The translations under genes were made by a program, and so were the position numbers. DNA of 64,000 bases from CAVQND01 sp049518415 (lineage in GTDB: Bacteria > Verrucomicrobiota > Verrucomicrobiia > Limisphaerales > UBA8199), in NCBI GenBank assembly GCA_049518415.1, contig JBEKRX010000016.1:1-64000 (forward strand). Direction: 5' to 3'. Below, piece by piece: positions 34,359-50,728 of the stretch (its first letter is position 1; each line of letters begins with the position of its first letter). The notes beneath the pieces are model-generated. The model saw nothing but the letters and a program-made list of their open reading frames with translations, was not told the origin of the DNA and searched no databases.

Positions 34359-34889
34359 ATGCGTCCCGAAAAGCAATACCTTGCCAAAGAGTACCTGGCG
34401 CGCCTCCAGGCCTCGCCCTTTTTTATCGTGGTGGATTACAAAGGCTTGAAAGTCAGCCAGATTACCGAATTGCGCAAGCGCCTCAGCCAGGCCGGGGCCG
34501 AAGTTCACGTCGTCAAGAACTCGATTTTCCGCCTGGCCGCCAAAGCGGCGGGCGTGGCCGATTTCAACGGCGCCCTCGCCGGGCAACTGGCCGTCGTCAC
34601 CGGCCAACGCGACATTTCGACCGCGGCCAAGGTGATCAAGACCTACGGAGCCGAGTTGGACCGGCTGAAAGTCCAGTTCGGCTACCTGAACAACCAGCGG
34701 CTCGGGCAGCCCGAGATCATGGCCCTGGCGGACCTGCCGTCCCTGGCAGTGCTGCGGGGGAAGTTGCTCGGCGGGTTGGCCGCCCCGGCGACCAGGCTGG
34801 TGCAGTTGCTGAACACGCCGGCCAGCCAAATGGCCCGCCTGCTGCAGGCCCGCCACGACCAACTGAGCGGCGCGCCCGCCCCGGCATAA
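34359..34889 (+). CDS. rplJ: 50S ribosomal protein L10
   Basis: 176 residues. N-terminal LAKEYLARLQASPFFIVVDYKGLKVSQITELRKRL fits L10; the C-terminal helix (TRLVQLLNTPASQMARLLQARHDQL) carries the L7/L12 dimers. It ends in a short APAPA tail. It follows rplA by 32 bp; a 222-bp gap separates it from rplL, longer than in most bacteria. Confidence 0.97.
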   Translation: MRPEKQYLAKEYLARLQASPFFIVVDYKGLKVSQITELRKRLSQAGAEVHVVKNSIFRLAAKAAGVADFNGALAGQLAVVTGQRDISTAAKVIKTYGAELDRLKVQFGYLNNQRLGQPEIMALADLPSLAVLRGKLLGGLAAPATRLVQLLNTPASQMARLLQARHDQLSGAPAPA

Positions 34890-35111
34890 GGAAAAACCAC
34901 AACGAAAGCCGGCCGGGCAGTGGCGCCGGCCTGCGGGCAGCCCCCGCCGGCTGCCGGGCAGGGGCGGCCTGAGGTTGGGAAAGACAATTTCGGCCCCAGC
35001 AAGCCGATGGGGCCGGGAATAACAAACGACAACGTAAATCGTCGGTTCGCGGCTGCCAACTCAAACCGCCCATGGCCCTGGGCGACGACGAGACGCAAAT
35101 GAAAGGTAACA

Positions 35112-35501
35112 ATGGCTCTAGATAAAGCAAAAATCGTAGAAGAACTCAGCGGCGCCACGGTCCTCGAAATCGCCGACCTGGTCAAGGAACTGGAATCGAA
35201 ATGGGGAGTCACGGCCGCCGCCCCGGTGATGGCTGCCGGTCCTACTCCCGGCAGCGGTCCGGCGCCGCCGCCGGCGGAGATCAAGACCTCGTTTGACGTG
35301 ATCCTCGCCTCGGTGCCGGCCGACCGGAAGATCGCGGTCATCAAGGCGGTGCGCGAGGTGAAGACCGGCCTGGGCCTGGCGGAAGCCAAGGCCCTGGTGG
35401 AAGGGGCGCCCAAGCCGATCCTGGAAGGGGCCGCCAAGGCCGATTCTGACGCCGCGAAAAAGAAACTTGAAGACGCCGGCGCCAAGGTCGAAATAAGGTA
35501 A
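35112..35501 (+). CDS. rplL: 50S ribosomal protein L7/L12
   Basis: 129 residues. N-terminal dimerisation helices (KIVEELSGATVLEIADLVKELESKWGV), an Ala/Pro/Gly hinge (VMAAGPTPGSGPAPPPAE) and the C-terminal factor-binding domain (KIAVIKAVREVKTGLGLAEAKALVEGAPK). It recruits EF-Tu and EF-G to the ribosome. It is followed by a GC-rich hairpin and then rpoB. Confidence 0.97.
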   Translation: MALDKAKIVEELSGATVLEIADLVKELESKWGVTAAAPVMAAGPTPGSGPAPPPAEIKTSFDVILASVPADRKIAVIKAVREVKTGLGLAEAKALVEGAPKPILEGAAKADSDAAKKKLEDAGAKVEIR

Positions 35502-35517
35502 GGGCGGCGCTCGGAGC

Positions 35518-35544
35518 GGGGCGGCGGCGGGTAGCGGCCGCCCC
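35518..35544 (+). promoter_or_regulatory. Hairpin between rplL and rpoB (possible attenuator)
   Basis: GGGGCGGC (35518-35525) pairs with GCCGCCCC (35537-35544) in the 171-bp rplL-rpoB gap. No T-run follows. In many bacteria a partial terminator here sets the ratio of ribosomal proteins to RNA polymerase; that role is inferred. Confidence 0.4.
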
Positions 35545-35672
35545 GGCCGGGCACGTCCTTGGCGGCAGCAGAAAAACAAAACGTTTAGATTAGAATAATG
35601 AACCCCAGCGCGACCACCCCTGGGTGGTTTGAGTTTTGGCCGGTTCGCTATTGAACCGCGCGCAGTTGTCTT

Positions 35673-39608
<3,936 letters not shown>

Positions 39609-39644
39609 GTCCTGTTCATCCGATATGATGTCCTGTTTCTCTTT

Positions 39645-43799
<4,155 letters not shown>

Positions 43800-43821
43800 C
43801 CCCCGTTCCATCCTTCCACCA

Positions 43822-43847
43822 AGAGCCTCTGGCCCGCCGGAGGCTCT
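43822..43847 (+). terminator. Candidate terminator hairpin after rpoC
   Basis: Perfect 8-bp stem AGAGCCTC/GAGGCTCT with a 10-base loop, 22 bp past the rpoC stop. Only a short GTCATT follows rather than a T-run, and the right arm ends 7 bp before the ybjQ-like start, so it could instead influence that gene's translation. Confidence 0.5.
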
Positions 43848-43854
43848 GGTCATT

Positions 43855-44181
43855 ATGTTCATCACCACCACGTTCAGCATTGAGGGATACCGCATCACCG
43901 AATACAAAGGCCTGGTGCGCGGTATCATCGTTCGCTCACCCACCATCGCCCAGGGCATTGTTGGCGGCCTCAAGAACATCATCGGCGGCCGGATTGGCGC
44001 TTACACGCAGATGTGCGAGCAGGCCCGGCAGCAGGCCTACGACGCGATGCTTCTGCACGCCCAGGAGCTTGGCGCCAACGCGATTGTGGGGGTCAGATAC
44101 GACGCTTCCGAGGTCGTCAGCAAGGGTTCGGCCACGGAGGTGTTGTGTTATGGCACCGCGGTCTTTGTTCAGAAGACATGA
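43855..44181 (+). CDS. YbjQ/UPF0145 family protein
   Basis: 108 residues. The sequence matches the YbjQ family: EYKGLVRGIIVRSPTIAQGIVGGLKNIIGG, then CEQARQQAYDAMLLHAQELGANAIVGVRYD and a terminal CYGTAVFV strand. These small proteins form pentameric rings with a heavy-metal-binding-like fold; their function is poorly known. The gene is wedged between rpoC and rpsL, an unusual place for it. The start ATG at 43855 is 55 bp after rpoC and it probably rides on that transcript. Confidence 0.9.
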   Translation: MFITTTFSIEGYRITEYKGLVRGIIVRSPTIAQGIVGGLKNIIGGRIGAYTQMCEQARQQAYDAMLLHAQELGANAIVGVRYDASEVVSKGSATEVLCYGTAVFVQKT

Positions 44182-44319
44182 GCCGCCCCTGACTCGACGC
44201 CGCCGGCGGCCGGCGGGTTTGCCTCGCCGGCTGAACGCCAGCGCAGCCCCGGCCGGTCGGGATTTCATGCCTCGCGTCCCTGCCGGCTCGGTCGCGGCTG
44301 CGCACCGGCGAAATAGTTG

Positions 44320-44347
44320 TTGCAACAGGCAATCCATTGGGTATATT
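44320..44347 (+). promoter_or_regulatory. Promoter of rpsL-rpsG-fusA (ribosomal-promoter family)
   Basis: TTGCAA (44320-44325), exactly 16 bases, TATATT (44342-44347), followed by GCGTCCTCCATTT and a GCCCCGCGGGGC palindrome. The same layout occurs before rpsJ (47758-47785) and rplB (50573-50600), so it is very likely a real, shared ribosomal-protein promoter. Confidence 0.75.
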
Positions 44348-44396
44348 GCGTCCTCCATTTGCCCCGCGGGGCAAGCGGGCAGGATTTTTAAGCGAA

Positions 44397-44834
44397 ATGC
44401 CGACAATCAATCAATTGGTCCGTAAAGGCCGCAATAAGCTGAGGCACAAGTCGAAGTCGCCGGCTTTGGACAATTCGCCGTTTCGGCGGGGCGTATGCAT
44501 CCAGGTGATGACGCGCACGCCCAAGAAGCCGAACTCGGCGATGCGCAAGGTGGCCAAAGTGCGCCTCACCAACGGTCACGAAGTGATCGCCTACATCCCG
44601 GATGAAGGCCACAACCTGCAGGAACACTCGATCGTGCTGGTGCGCGGGGGCCGGGTGAAGGATTTGCCGGGGGTGCGCTACCACATCGTGCGCGGCACGC
44701 TGGACGCCGCCGGCGTGGAGAAGCGCCGCGTCAGCCGCTCGAAGTACGGCGTGAAACGCCCGAAAGAGGGCGCGCGGCCCGCCGCCGCTGCCGCTGCTGC
44801 TGCCGCCGCCGCCGCTGCCCCGCCTGCCGCCTGA
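44397..44834 (+). CDS. rpsL: 30S ribosomal protein S12
   Basis: 145 residues from ATG 44397; the usual length is about 124, so this has a ~20-residue tail. It has the S12 start MPTINQLVRKGRNKLRHKSKSPALDNSPFRRG, TPKKPNSAMRKVAKVRL (K43 of the streptomycin region retained) and VRGGRVKDLPGVRYHIVRG. After KYGVKRPKEG the protein ends in a run of 13 alanines and PPAA, encoded by mixed GCC/GCT codons. First gene of rpsL-rpsG-fusA with its own promoter. Confidence 0.97.
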   Translation: MPTINQLVRKGRNKLRHKSKSPALDNSPFRRGVCIQVMTRTPKKPNSAMRKVAKVRLTNGHEVIAYIPDEGHNLQEHSIVLVRGGRVKDLPGVRYHIVRGTLDAAGVEKRRVSRSKYGVKRPKEGARPAAAAAAAAAAAAAPPAA

Positions 44835-44850
44835 CGGTCAACGTTTTAAG

Positions 44851-44892
44851 CTTTTTAACTTATTCAACCTTTTTAACCTTCTTAACCCTTAA
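44851..44892 (+). repeat. 9-bp tandem repeat (CTTTTTAAC) before rpsG
   Basis: Four and a half imperfect 9-bp units, CTTTTTAAC, fill most of the rpsL-rpsG spacer and end 7 bp before the rpsG start. Related arrays precede rplF and rpsM; none contains a Shine-Dalgarno-like sequence. Confidence 0.75.
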
Positions 44893-44899
44893 CGCACCC

Positions 44900-45373
44900 A
44901 TGTCTCGACGTCGTCAAGCGGTCCGCCGGCCGGTCGTCAAAGATGCGAAGTTCAACAGCACGCTGGTTTCGCGCCTGGTGAATACGGTCATGCAACGGGG
45001 CAAGAAGAGTGTGGCCCAAGGCATTGTCTATGGCGCCTTTGACCGGATCATCGCCAAGAACCCGGCGGCCAATCCGCTGGACGTGCTGCAACGGGCGGTG
45101 GACAACGCCAAGCCGCGCCTGGAGGTCAAGGCGCGGCGGGTGGGCGGCGCCACCTACCAGGTGCCCCTCGAGGTCGCGGCCGACCGCCAGTTCTCGCTCG
45201 CCTTGCGCTGGCTGGTGGATTTCGCCGATGCGCGCAAGGGGGTGACGATGCAGGAGGCCCTGGCCGCCGAAATCCTGGAGGCCTACCAGGGCCAGGGCAA
45301 CGCCATCCGCAAACGCGATGAAGTCCACAAGATGGCCCAGGCCAACAAGGCCTTCGCCCATTTCCGCTGGTAA
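44900..45373 (+). CDS. rpsG: 30S ribosomal protein S7
   Basis: 157 residues, standard. The N-terminus MSRRRQAVRRPVVKDAKFNSTLVSRLVNTVMQRGKKS and RRVGGATYQVPLEV are the S7 signatures. S7 starts assembly of the 30S head and contacts the tRNA exit site. Spacer repeats precede it; fusA follows after 97 bp. Confidence 0.97.
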   Translation: MSRRRQAVRRPVVKDAKFNSTLVSRLVNTVMQRGKKSVAQGIVYGAFDRIIAKNPAANPLDVLQRAVDNAKPRLEVKARRVGGATYQVPLEVAADRQFSLALRWLVDFADARKGVTMQEALAAEILEAYQGQGNAIRKRDEVHKMAQANKAFAHFRW

Positions 45374-45470
45374 GTTCCACTTTTGCAGCTCGCCCCGACG
45401 GCTTGCCGGTTTTTCGGGGTGTTTTTATTCCCAACGAGGTTCAAGCTCAGTGATGCATACGGAGGATTAG

Positions 45471-47663
45471 ATGGCAGCGGTATTGGAAAAAAGCCAGGCG
45501 GCGGCGGCCCGGGGGCCCAACTCGCCCCACCGGCCCTACCCGATGGAGCGCACGCGCAATATCGGCATCGCCGCCCACATCGATGCCGGCAAGACCACGA
45601 CCACCGAGCGCATCCTCTTCTACACCGGCCTGATCCACAAGATGGGCGACGTCGATGACGGCAACACGGTCACCGATTGGATGGAGCTGGAACGCGAGCG
45701 GGGGATCACCATCACCTCCGCCGCCACGACCTGCTACTGGACGCAAAAGCAAGACAGCACCTTCAAGTCGTTCCTCGGCCTGCCCCACCGCATCAACATC
45801 ATCGATACCCCGGGCCATGTGGACTTCACCGCCGAAGTCGAACGCTCGATGCGCGTGCTCGACGGCGCCGTCGCCATCTTCTGCGGCGTCGCGGGCGTCC
45901 AGCCCCAATCCGAGACCGTCTGGCGCCAGGCCACCAAATACAAAGTCCCGCGCATTGCCTTCGTCAACAAAATGGACCGCATGGGCGCTAACTTTGAAAA
46001 CGCGCTCCAGGACCTGCGCCACAAGCTGAAGGCCTACGCCTACCCCGTCTTCCTGCCGGTGGGCAAGGAAGACAACTTCCGCGGCCTGATCGATGTGGTG
46101 AACCAAAAGGCGATCCTCTATGACCCGAACGACGAATTCGGGCTCAACTATGAAATCACCGAAATCCCCGCCGAGCTCAAGGACTCGGCCGCCGGCGCCC
46201 GGGCGGAACTGGTCGATGCCGTGGCCAACAAGGACGACGCGATCGCCGAGCTGGTGATTGAAAACAAGCCGGCGAGTCCTCAGGCCTTGAAGGCGGCCAT
46301 CCGGCGGCTGACCTGCCGGCGCCAGTTGGTGCCCGTGCTGTGCGGTTCGGCCTTCAAGAAACGCGGCGTGCAACCCCTCATCGATGCCGTCATCGATTAT
46401 CTGCCCTCCCCGCTCGACGTGCCGGCCCCGCTCGGCCTGGTCCCGGGCTCCGACCGGACCGTCGAAGTGCGCTCCGACGACCAGGCCAAGTTCTGTTCGC
46501 TGGCCTTCAAGCTCTGGACCGACCCCTATGTGGGCAAGCTGGTCTTCTTCCGGGTTTACAGCGGCCAGCTCACCAAAGGCGAGGTCATTTACAACCCCCG
46601 CACCCGCAAGCGCGAGCGCGTCAGCCGCCTCTTGATGGTCCAGGCCGACAAGCGCATTGACGTCCAAACCACCTACTCCGGCGACATTGCCGCGCTGGTC
46701 GGGCTGAAGAACATCAAGACCGGCGACACGCTGGGCGAGGAGGATTTCCAGGTCATGCTCGAGCCGCCCACCTTCCCCGAGCCGGTCATCTCGATGGCCG
46801 TCGAGCCCAAGACCAAGGCCGACCAGGAGAAGATGAGCGAGGGCCTCCAGCGCCTGGCGGAAGAAGACCCGACCTTCCGGTGTTTTACCAACCAGGAAAC
46901 CGGCCAGCTCATCATCGCCGGGATGGGCGAGTTGCACCTCGAAATCATCCGCGACCGCTTGTTCCGCGAGTTTAAAGTCGCCGCCAACGCCGGCGCCCCG
47001 CAGATCGCTTACCGCGAGACGGTCACCAAAACCGCCCAGGGCGAGGGCAAGTTCATCCGGCAATCCGGCGGCCGCGGCCAGTACGGCCATGCCCTGGTGA
47101 CCCTGGCGCCAAACGCGCGCGGCAAGGGCGTGGAAATCGAAACCAAGATCGTCGGCGGCGCCATCCCCAAAGAATACCTCCCCGCCGTCATCGATGGCAT
47201 CAAAGAAGCCGTCGCCGGCGGCGTGCTGGCCAACTTCCCGATGGTGGACCTCAAGGTGGCCATCGTGGATGGCACCTTCCACGAAGTGGATTCGAGCGAA
47301 CTGGCCTTCAAGATGGCGGGGATTTTCGCCTTGAAGGACGCCGCCAGGAAGGCCAACCCGATCCTGCTCGAACCCATTATGAAGGTGGAACTGACGACCC
47401 CCGATGAATATCAGGGCGATTTGCTGGGCGACCTGACCCGGCGGCGCGGCAAGATCGTCCACATCGAAGCCAAGGAGGGTTTGACCATTGTCAGCGCCGA
47501 AGTGCCCCTGGCCGAGATGTTCGGTTACGCCACCGCCATGAGGTCATTGTCCAAGGGCCGCGCCTCCCATGCCATGGAACCGTTGCGCTTCGAACCCGTC
47601 CCGGCCGGCATCGTCGCCGGCCTCCTGGACGCAGCCAAAGGCAAGCCGCCGCCGCGCGCCTGA
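45471..47663 (+). CDS. fusA: Elongation factor G
   Basis: 730 residues, slightly longer than the usual ~700 because of a 25-residue Ala/Pro-rich N-terminal tail before ERTRNIGIAAHIDAGKTTTTERILFYTG. G1, G2 (ERGITITSAATTC), G3 (DTPGHVDFT) and G4 (NKMDR) are intact, as are domains III-V (AGMGELHLEIIRDRL; SGGRGQYGHALV). EF-G translocates tRNA-mRNA. A strong GGAGG lies 8 bp before the ATG, unlike many neighbours. rpsJ has its own promoter downstream. Confidence 0.98.
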   Translation: MAAVLEKSQAAAARGPNSPHRPYPMERTRNIGIAAHIDAGKTTTTERILFYTGLIHKMGDVDDGNTVTDWMELERERGITITSAATTCYWTQKQDSTFKSFLGLPHRINIIDTPGHVDFTAEVERSMRVLDGAVAIFCGVAGVQPQSETVWRQATKYKVPRIAFVNKMDRMGANFENALQDLRHKLKAYAYPVFLPVGKEDNFRGLIDVVNQKAILYDPNDEFGLNYEITEIPAELKDSAAGARAELVDAVANKDDAIAELVIENKPASPQALKAAIRRLTCRRQLVPVLCGSAFKKRGVQPLIDAVIDYLPSPLDVPAPLGLVPGSDRTVEVRSDDQAKFCSLAFKLWTDPYVGKLVFFRVYSGQLTKGEVIYNPRTRKRERVSRLLMVQADKRIDVQTTYSGDIAALVGLKNIKTGDTLGEEDFQVMLEPPTFPEPVISMAVEPKTKADQEKMSEGLQRLAEEDPTFRCFTNQETGQLIIAGMGELHLEIIRDRLFREFKVAANAGAPQIAYRETVTKTAQGEGKFIRQSGGRGQYGHALVTLAPNARGKGVEIETKIVGGAIPKEYLPAVIDGIKEAVAGGVLANFPMVDLKVAIVDGTFHEVDSSELAFKMAGIFALKDAARKANPILLEPIMKVELTTPDEYQGDLLGDLTRRRGKIVHIEAKEGLTIVSAEVPLAEMFGYATAMRSLSKGRASHAMEPLRFEPVPAGIVAGLLDAAKGKPPPRA

Positions 47664-47757
47664 ACCGTGACCAGGCCGGCGCGCTTTTGGCTCGCTCCCC
47701 TCAGCGCCACCGGCCAGCACCGGAAAAGCGGAGGCAGGCGATTTTTCGAAAAACCTG

Positions 47758-47785
47758 TTGCGCGGCTGAGGCCTTCTGGTATATT
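47758..47785 (+). promoter_or_regulatory. Promoter of the rpsJ (S10) operon
   Basis: TTGCGC (47758-47763), 16 bases, TATATT (47780-47785), then CCGCGCTCCGTTT. Upstream is ATTTTTCGAAAAA, a candidate UP-like element shared with the rplB promoter. The early transcript can form a CGTTTCC/GGAAACG hairpin. A 70-nt leader precedes rpsJ. Confidence 0.75.
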
Positions 47786-47857
47786 CCGCGCTCCGTTTCC
47801 GCTAACGGGGGAAACGCAGGACTTAAGTGGAACCATTTATAGACAATTGTTCTTTGT

Positions 47858-48166
47858 ATGGCTGGACAACGCATCCGTATCCGACTGAAGGCCTTTGACC
47901 ACCGGGTCATTGACCAATCCGCCCGCGAGATCGCGGACACGGTTAAGCGCACCGGGGCGCGTGTGGCCGGGCCCATCCCGCTGCCGACCCGCGTCGAGCG
48001 TTTCACCGTCCAACGTTCCCCCCACGCCGACAAGAAATCCCAGGAGACTTTCGAGCAACGCACCCACAAACGACTCATCGATATCATCGAACCGACCGCC
48101 AAAACGGTGGATGAGCTCAAGAAACTCAACCTGCCGGCCGGCGTGGACATCACGATCAAAATCTAG
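47858..48166 (+). CDS. rpsJ: 30S ribosomal protein S10
   Basis: 102 residues, standard. GQRIRIRLKAFDHRVIDQSAREIADTVKRTGA and IPLPTRVERFTVQRSPHADKKSQETFEQRTHKR match S10 (NusE). Besides its ribosomal role it pairs with NusG in antitermination. First gene of the S10 operon, with a promoter and structured leader upstream. Confidence 0.98.
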   Translation: MAGQRIRIRLKAFDHRVIDQSAREIADTVKRTGARVAGPIPLPTRVERFTVQRSPHADKKSQETFEQRTHKRLIDIIEPTAKTVDELKKLNLPAGVDITIKI

Positions 48167-48305
48167 TTGCATGGATGCAAAGTTACAACGTTACCTGGCT
48201 GCCGCCAGGCAGGCGGGCCTGTTCCCCCGCGGCCCGGCAACTCAGCTCGCTCCGGCGACTCATTCAACCATCTGACCCGTTTAACCATTTACACTTTAGC
48301 GAGTT

Positions 48306-49007
48306 ATGCCAATCGGACTTTTAGGGAAGAAATTGGGCCAGACCCGCGTTTATAATGCCAAGGGCGTGATCACGCCTGTGACCATCGTCCTGGCCGGCCC
48401 CAACCGCGTCCTCCAGTGCAAGACGCAGCAAACCGACGGCTACAACGCCGTCCAACTCGGCTTTGGCGACCAGAAAGAAGGGCGCCTGACCAAGCCGCTG
48501 CTCGGCCACCTCAAGAAATTCAACCCCAACGGAGGCGGGGTCAGGCGCATCCGGGAATTCCGCAACTTCTCCAAGGAAGTCAAACCCGGGGATGTCCTCG
48601 GCGCGGCTCTCTTCGCCCCCGGCGACTATGTGGACGCGGTGGGGGTGACCAAGGGGCGCGGTTTCGAAGGGGTGGTGGGCCGGCATGGCTTCCGCGGCGG
48701 CGATTCGACCCATGGCGCCAAAGGCTGGCACCGCCGCGCCGGCGCCATTGGCCAGCGGCTGTTCCCAGGCACCGTCATGCGCGGCACGCGCATGCCCGGT
48801 CACATGGGCCAGGTCCGGCGCACCGCCCAGAACCTCCTCGTCGTCCAAGTCCGCGAGGCCGATAACCTCCTCCTGCTTAAAGGGGCCATCCCCGGCGCCA
48901 ATGGCGATTATGTCGTCATTCGCGAAGCCAAGAAACGGCCCAAGGGCTGGAGACCCCATGCCGAGCGCCCGGAAAGCGTGAAAAGGGCTGAAGGCAGGAA
49001 GAAGTAG
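48306..49007 (+). CDS. rplC: 50S ribosomal protein L3
   Basis: 233 residues, near the usual ~210 with a basic tail. MPIGLLGKKLGQTRVYNAKGVITPVTIVLAGPNRVLQ and the loop FRGGDSTHGAKGWHRRAGAIGQRLFPGTVMRGTRMPGHMG match L3, the latter reaching the peptidyl-transferase centre. It follows rpsJ after 139 bp. Confidence 0.97.
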   Translation: MPIGLLGKKLGQTRVYNAKGVITPVTIVLAGPNRVLQCKTQQTDGYNAVQLGFGDQKEGRLTKPLLGHLKKFNPNGGGVRRIREFRNFSKEVKPGDVLGAALFAPGDYVDAVGVTKGRGFEGVVGRHGFRGGDSTHGAKGWHRRAGAIGQRLFPGTVMRGTRMPGHMGQVRRTAQNLLVVQVREADNLLLLKGAIPGANGDYVVIREAKKRPKGWRPHAERPESVKRAEGRKK

Positions 49008-49039
49008 TTTGATTATCCGCCTCCTCAGCGGTTGAGTTT

Positions 49040-49666
49040 ATGAAGCTGACCATTAAAGACCTCAAAGGCAACAACCAGGGTGAACTGGAAGTCAAATTCC
49101 CCCTGATCGAAGACGGCAAGGGCACCCAGGCCGTTCACGACGTGGTGGTCGCTTATCAGGCCGCGCAGCGCCGGGGCACCGCCTGCACCAAAACCATCGG
49201 CGAAGTAGCCGGCACGGGCAAAAAACCCTGGCGCCAAAAGGGCACCGGCCGCGCCCGCGCTGGTTCCTTCCAGTCGCCCCTCTGGCGCGGCGGCGGCGTC
49301 GTCTTCGGCCCCAAACCCCGCGATTTCCGCAAGAAAGTCTCGCGCCAAACCCGCCAACTGGCCTTGCGCAAGGCCCTCTCCGAACGCCTCCGCGCCGGCG
49401 ACATCCTCCTCCTCGACGACCTCAAGCTCGACTCGCCCAAGACCAAGGAATTCATCGGCCTGCTCGCCGCGCTCGACTTGCAGGGCACGGCCCTCTTCGT
49501 CTCCCCGGCGGCGGACCAGAACCTCACCCTGGCCTCGCGCAACGTCCCGAATGTGGCCTTGACCACCAGCGCCCTGCTCAACACCTACCAAGTCTTGCGC
49601 CCCGACAAACTCGTCTTCACCCGCCGCGCCTTCGAGCAAGTCGAGGCCCGCTTGAACAAGGAATGA
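49040..49666 (+). CDS. rplD: 50S ribosomal protein L4
   Basis: 208 residues. AYQAAQRRGTACTKTIGEVAGTGKKPWRQKGTGRARAG is the L4 extended-loop signature near the peptide exit tunnel. In gamma-proteobacteria L4 represses the S10 operon; whether this is so here is unknown. It ends one base before rplW. Confidence 0.97.
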   Translation: MKLTIKDLKGNNQGELEVKFPLIEDGKGTQAVHDVVVAYQAAQRRGTACTKTIGEVAGTGKKPWRQKGTGRARAGSFQSPLWRGGGVVFGPKPRDFRKKVSRQTRQLALRKALSERLRAGDILLLDDLKLDSPKTKEFIGLLAALDLQGTALFVSPAADQNLTLASRNVPNVALTTSALLNTYQVLRPDKLVFTRRAFEQVEARLNKE

Positions 49667-49667
49667 C

Positions 49668-49949
49668 ATGAACCCTTTTGAAATCGTCAGGACGGTGCGG
49701 TTGACCGAAAAAGGCACCCGCCAGGGCGATGACTTTAACCAATACACCGTCATGGCCGATCCGCGCGCCAACAAATTCCAAATCCGCCAGGCCGTGCAAG
49801 AACTCTTCAAAGTCAAGGTCATCAAAGTCAACACCTTGCGCGTCCATGGCAAATATCGGCGCCAGCGCACCAAGCAGGCCGGCCAGGCCCCAGACTGGAA
49901 AAAGGCCATCGTTACCCTCAAGGAAGGCGACAAGATCGTCCTGACCTGA
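49668..49949 (+). CDS. rplW: 50S ribosomal protein L23
   Basis: 93 residues. PFEIVRTVRLTEKGTR and NKFQIRQAVQELFKVKVIKVNTLRVHGKYRRQR are typical of L23, which sits at the tunnel exit and binds trigger factor. It starts one base after rplD. A 779-bp gap with a new promoter then breaks the S10 operon. Confidence 0.97.
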   Translation: MNPFEIVRTVRLTEKGTRQGDDFNQYTVMADPRANKFQIRQAVQELFKVKVIKVNTLRVHGKYRRQRTKQAGQAPDWKKAIVTLKEGDKIVLT

Positions 49950-50728
49950 TTGCCGCTGCCGTAACTGCAACTGCTCAGCTCCCTTTAAAGGCCGCGCCGG
50001 CAGCGCCGCATCGAGGCTGACGCCCATTGGCTTCCCCGTGCGTCCTATTCGATGCGGCGCCAGTTTCGGTCCGGGCGTGGAGTCGTATCCCGCATGCGCT
50101 CTGTGAGCCGAGCGCACTGGTCTGCCAACCCGGAGGGTTGGCAGAAAGTGGCCGGAGGTCGCCGGGGTGTTGCCTTTCTCACCAGCTACAATCTATAGCA
50201 AACACCCCCCCGTATGTCTTCGCAGAATTTGGCTTTTCCTTGGCTTTTTTGCCTTCGCGAGCCCCTTTTCGACTGGCACACCACAGATTCTTGGGCGGCG
50301 GTTTTCATTGGGACGGTCGCCTCCACCCCACCCCTCCCCTGCCCATGAACCTCCAAAGCCCGAAAGTCGCAACAGCCTGTGCCACAGCGTGTTGCGAAAA
50401 CTGGCTATTTTTGACCACCTCATTGCCAGGTTCGGGGGCGCAAGACGCGTTCGATGTTCGGGGGATTCTCTCCCAGGGGGAGAGGGGAGGAGTGAGGGGG
50501 AACAGGACGCTGCAGGTTCCCTGGCAGGCGAGACGCCTGCTCCACTACCGGCGATTTTTTTGAAAAAAGCTATTGCAATCGCAAGTGGCCCTGCTATATT
50601 GCGCGCTCCGTTTCACCCGTAGGGGTGCGGACAGCATAACCTGCGGAACCGATAACTGACCGCCCATCCGGGGGCAGGATTGATGGCTCCGCGCTCCAAG
50701 TGGCTGACTTGGGAAACGAGATTGATTT
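49950..50728. other. Repeat-rich gap inside the S10 operon
   Basis: No gene that I can support in 779 bp, where the operon is normally contiguous. It contains a CTGCCAACCC-gga-GGGTTGGCAG hairpin (50122-50144), also found near 59942, a copy of the GGCAGGCGAGACGCCTGC palindrome (50523-50549) and the rplB promoter (50573-50600). This looks like an insertion that split rplW from rplB. Confidence 0.65.
50573..50600 (+). promoter_or_regulatory. Promoter of rplB (ribosomal-promoter family)
   Basis: TTGCAA (50573-50578), 16 bases, TATATT (50595-50600), then GCGCGCTCCGTTT and a CACCC-gta-GGGGTG hairpin. Upstream TTTTTTTGAAAAAA resembles the element before the rpsJ promoter. It gives a leader of about 125 nt and explains how rplB onward is expressed after the gap. 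Confidence 0.75.

Noticed and set aside
49950..50728. Possible gene in the S10-operon gap (open frames of 150-180 codons)
   Set aside because: No domain, no credible start and interrupted by repeats and a promoter.
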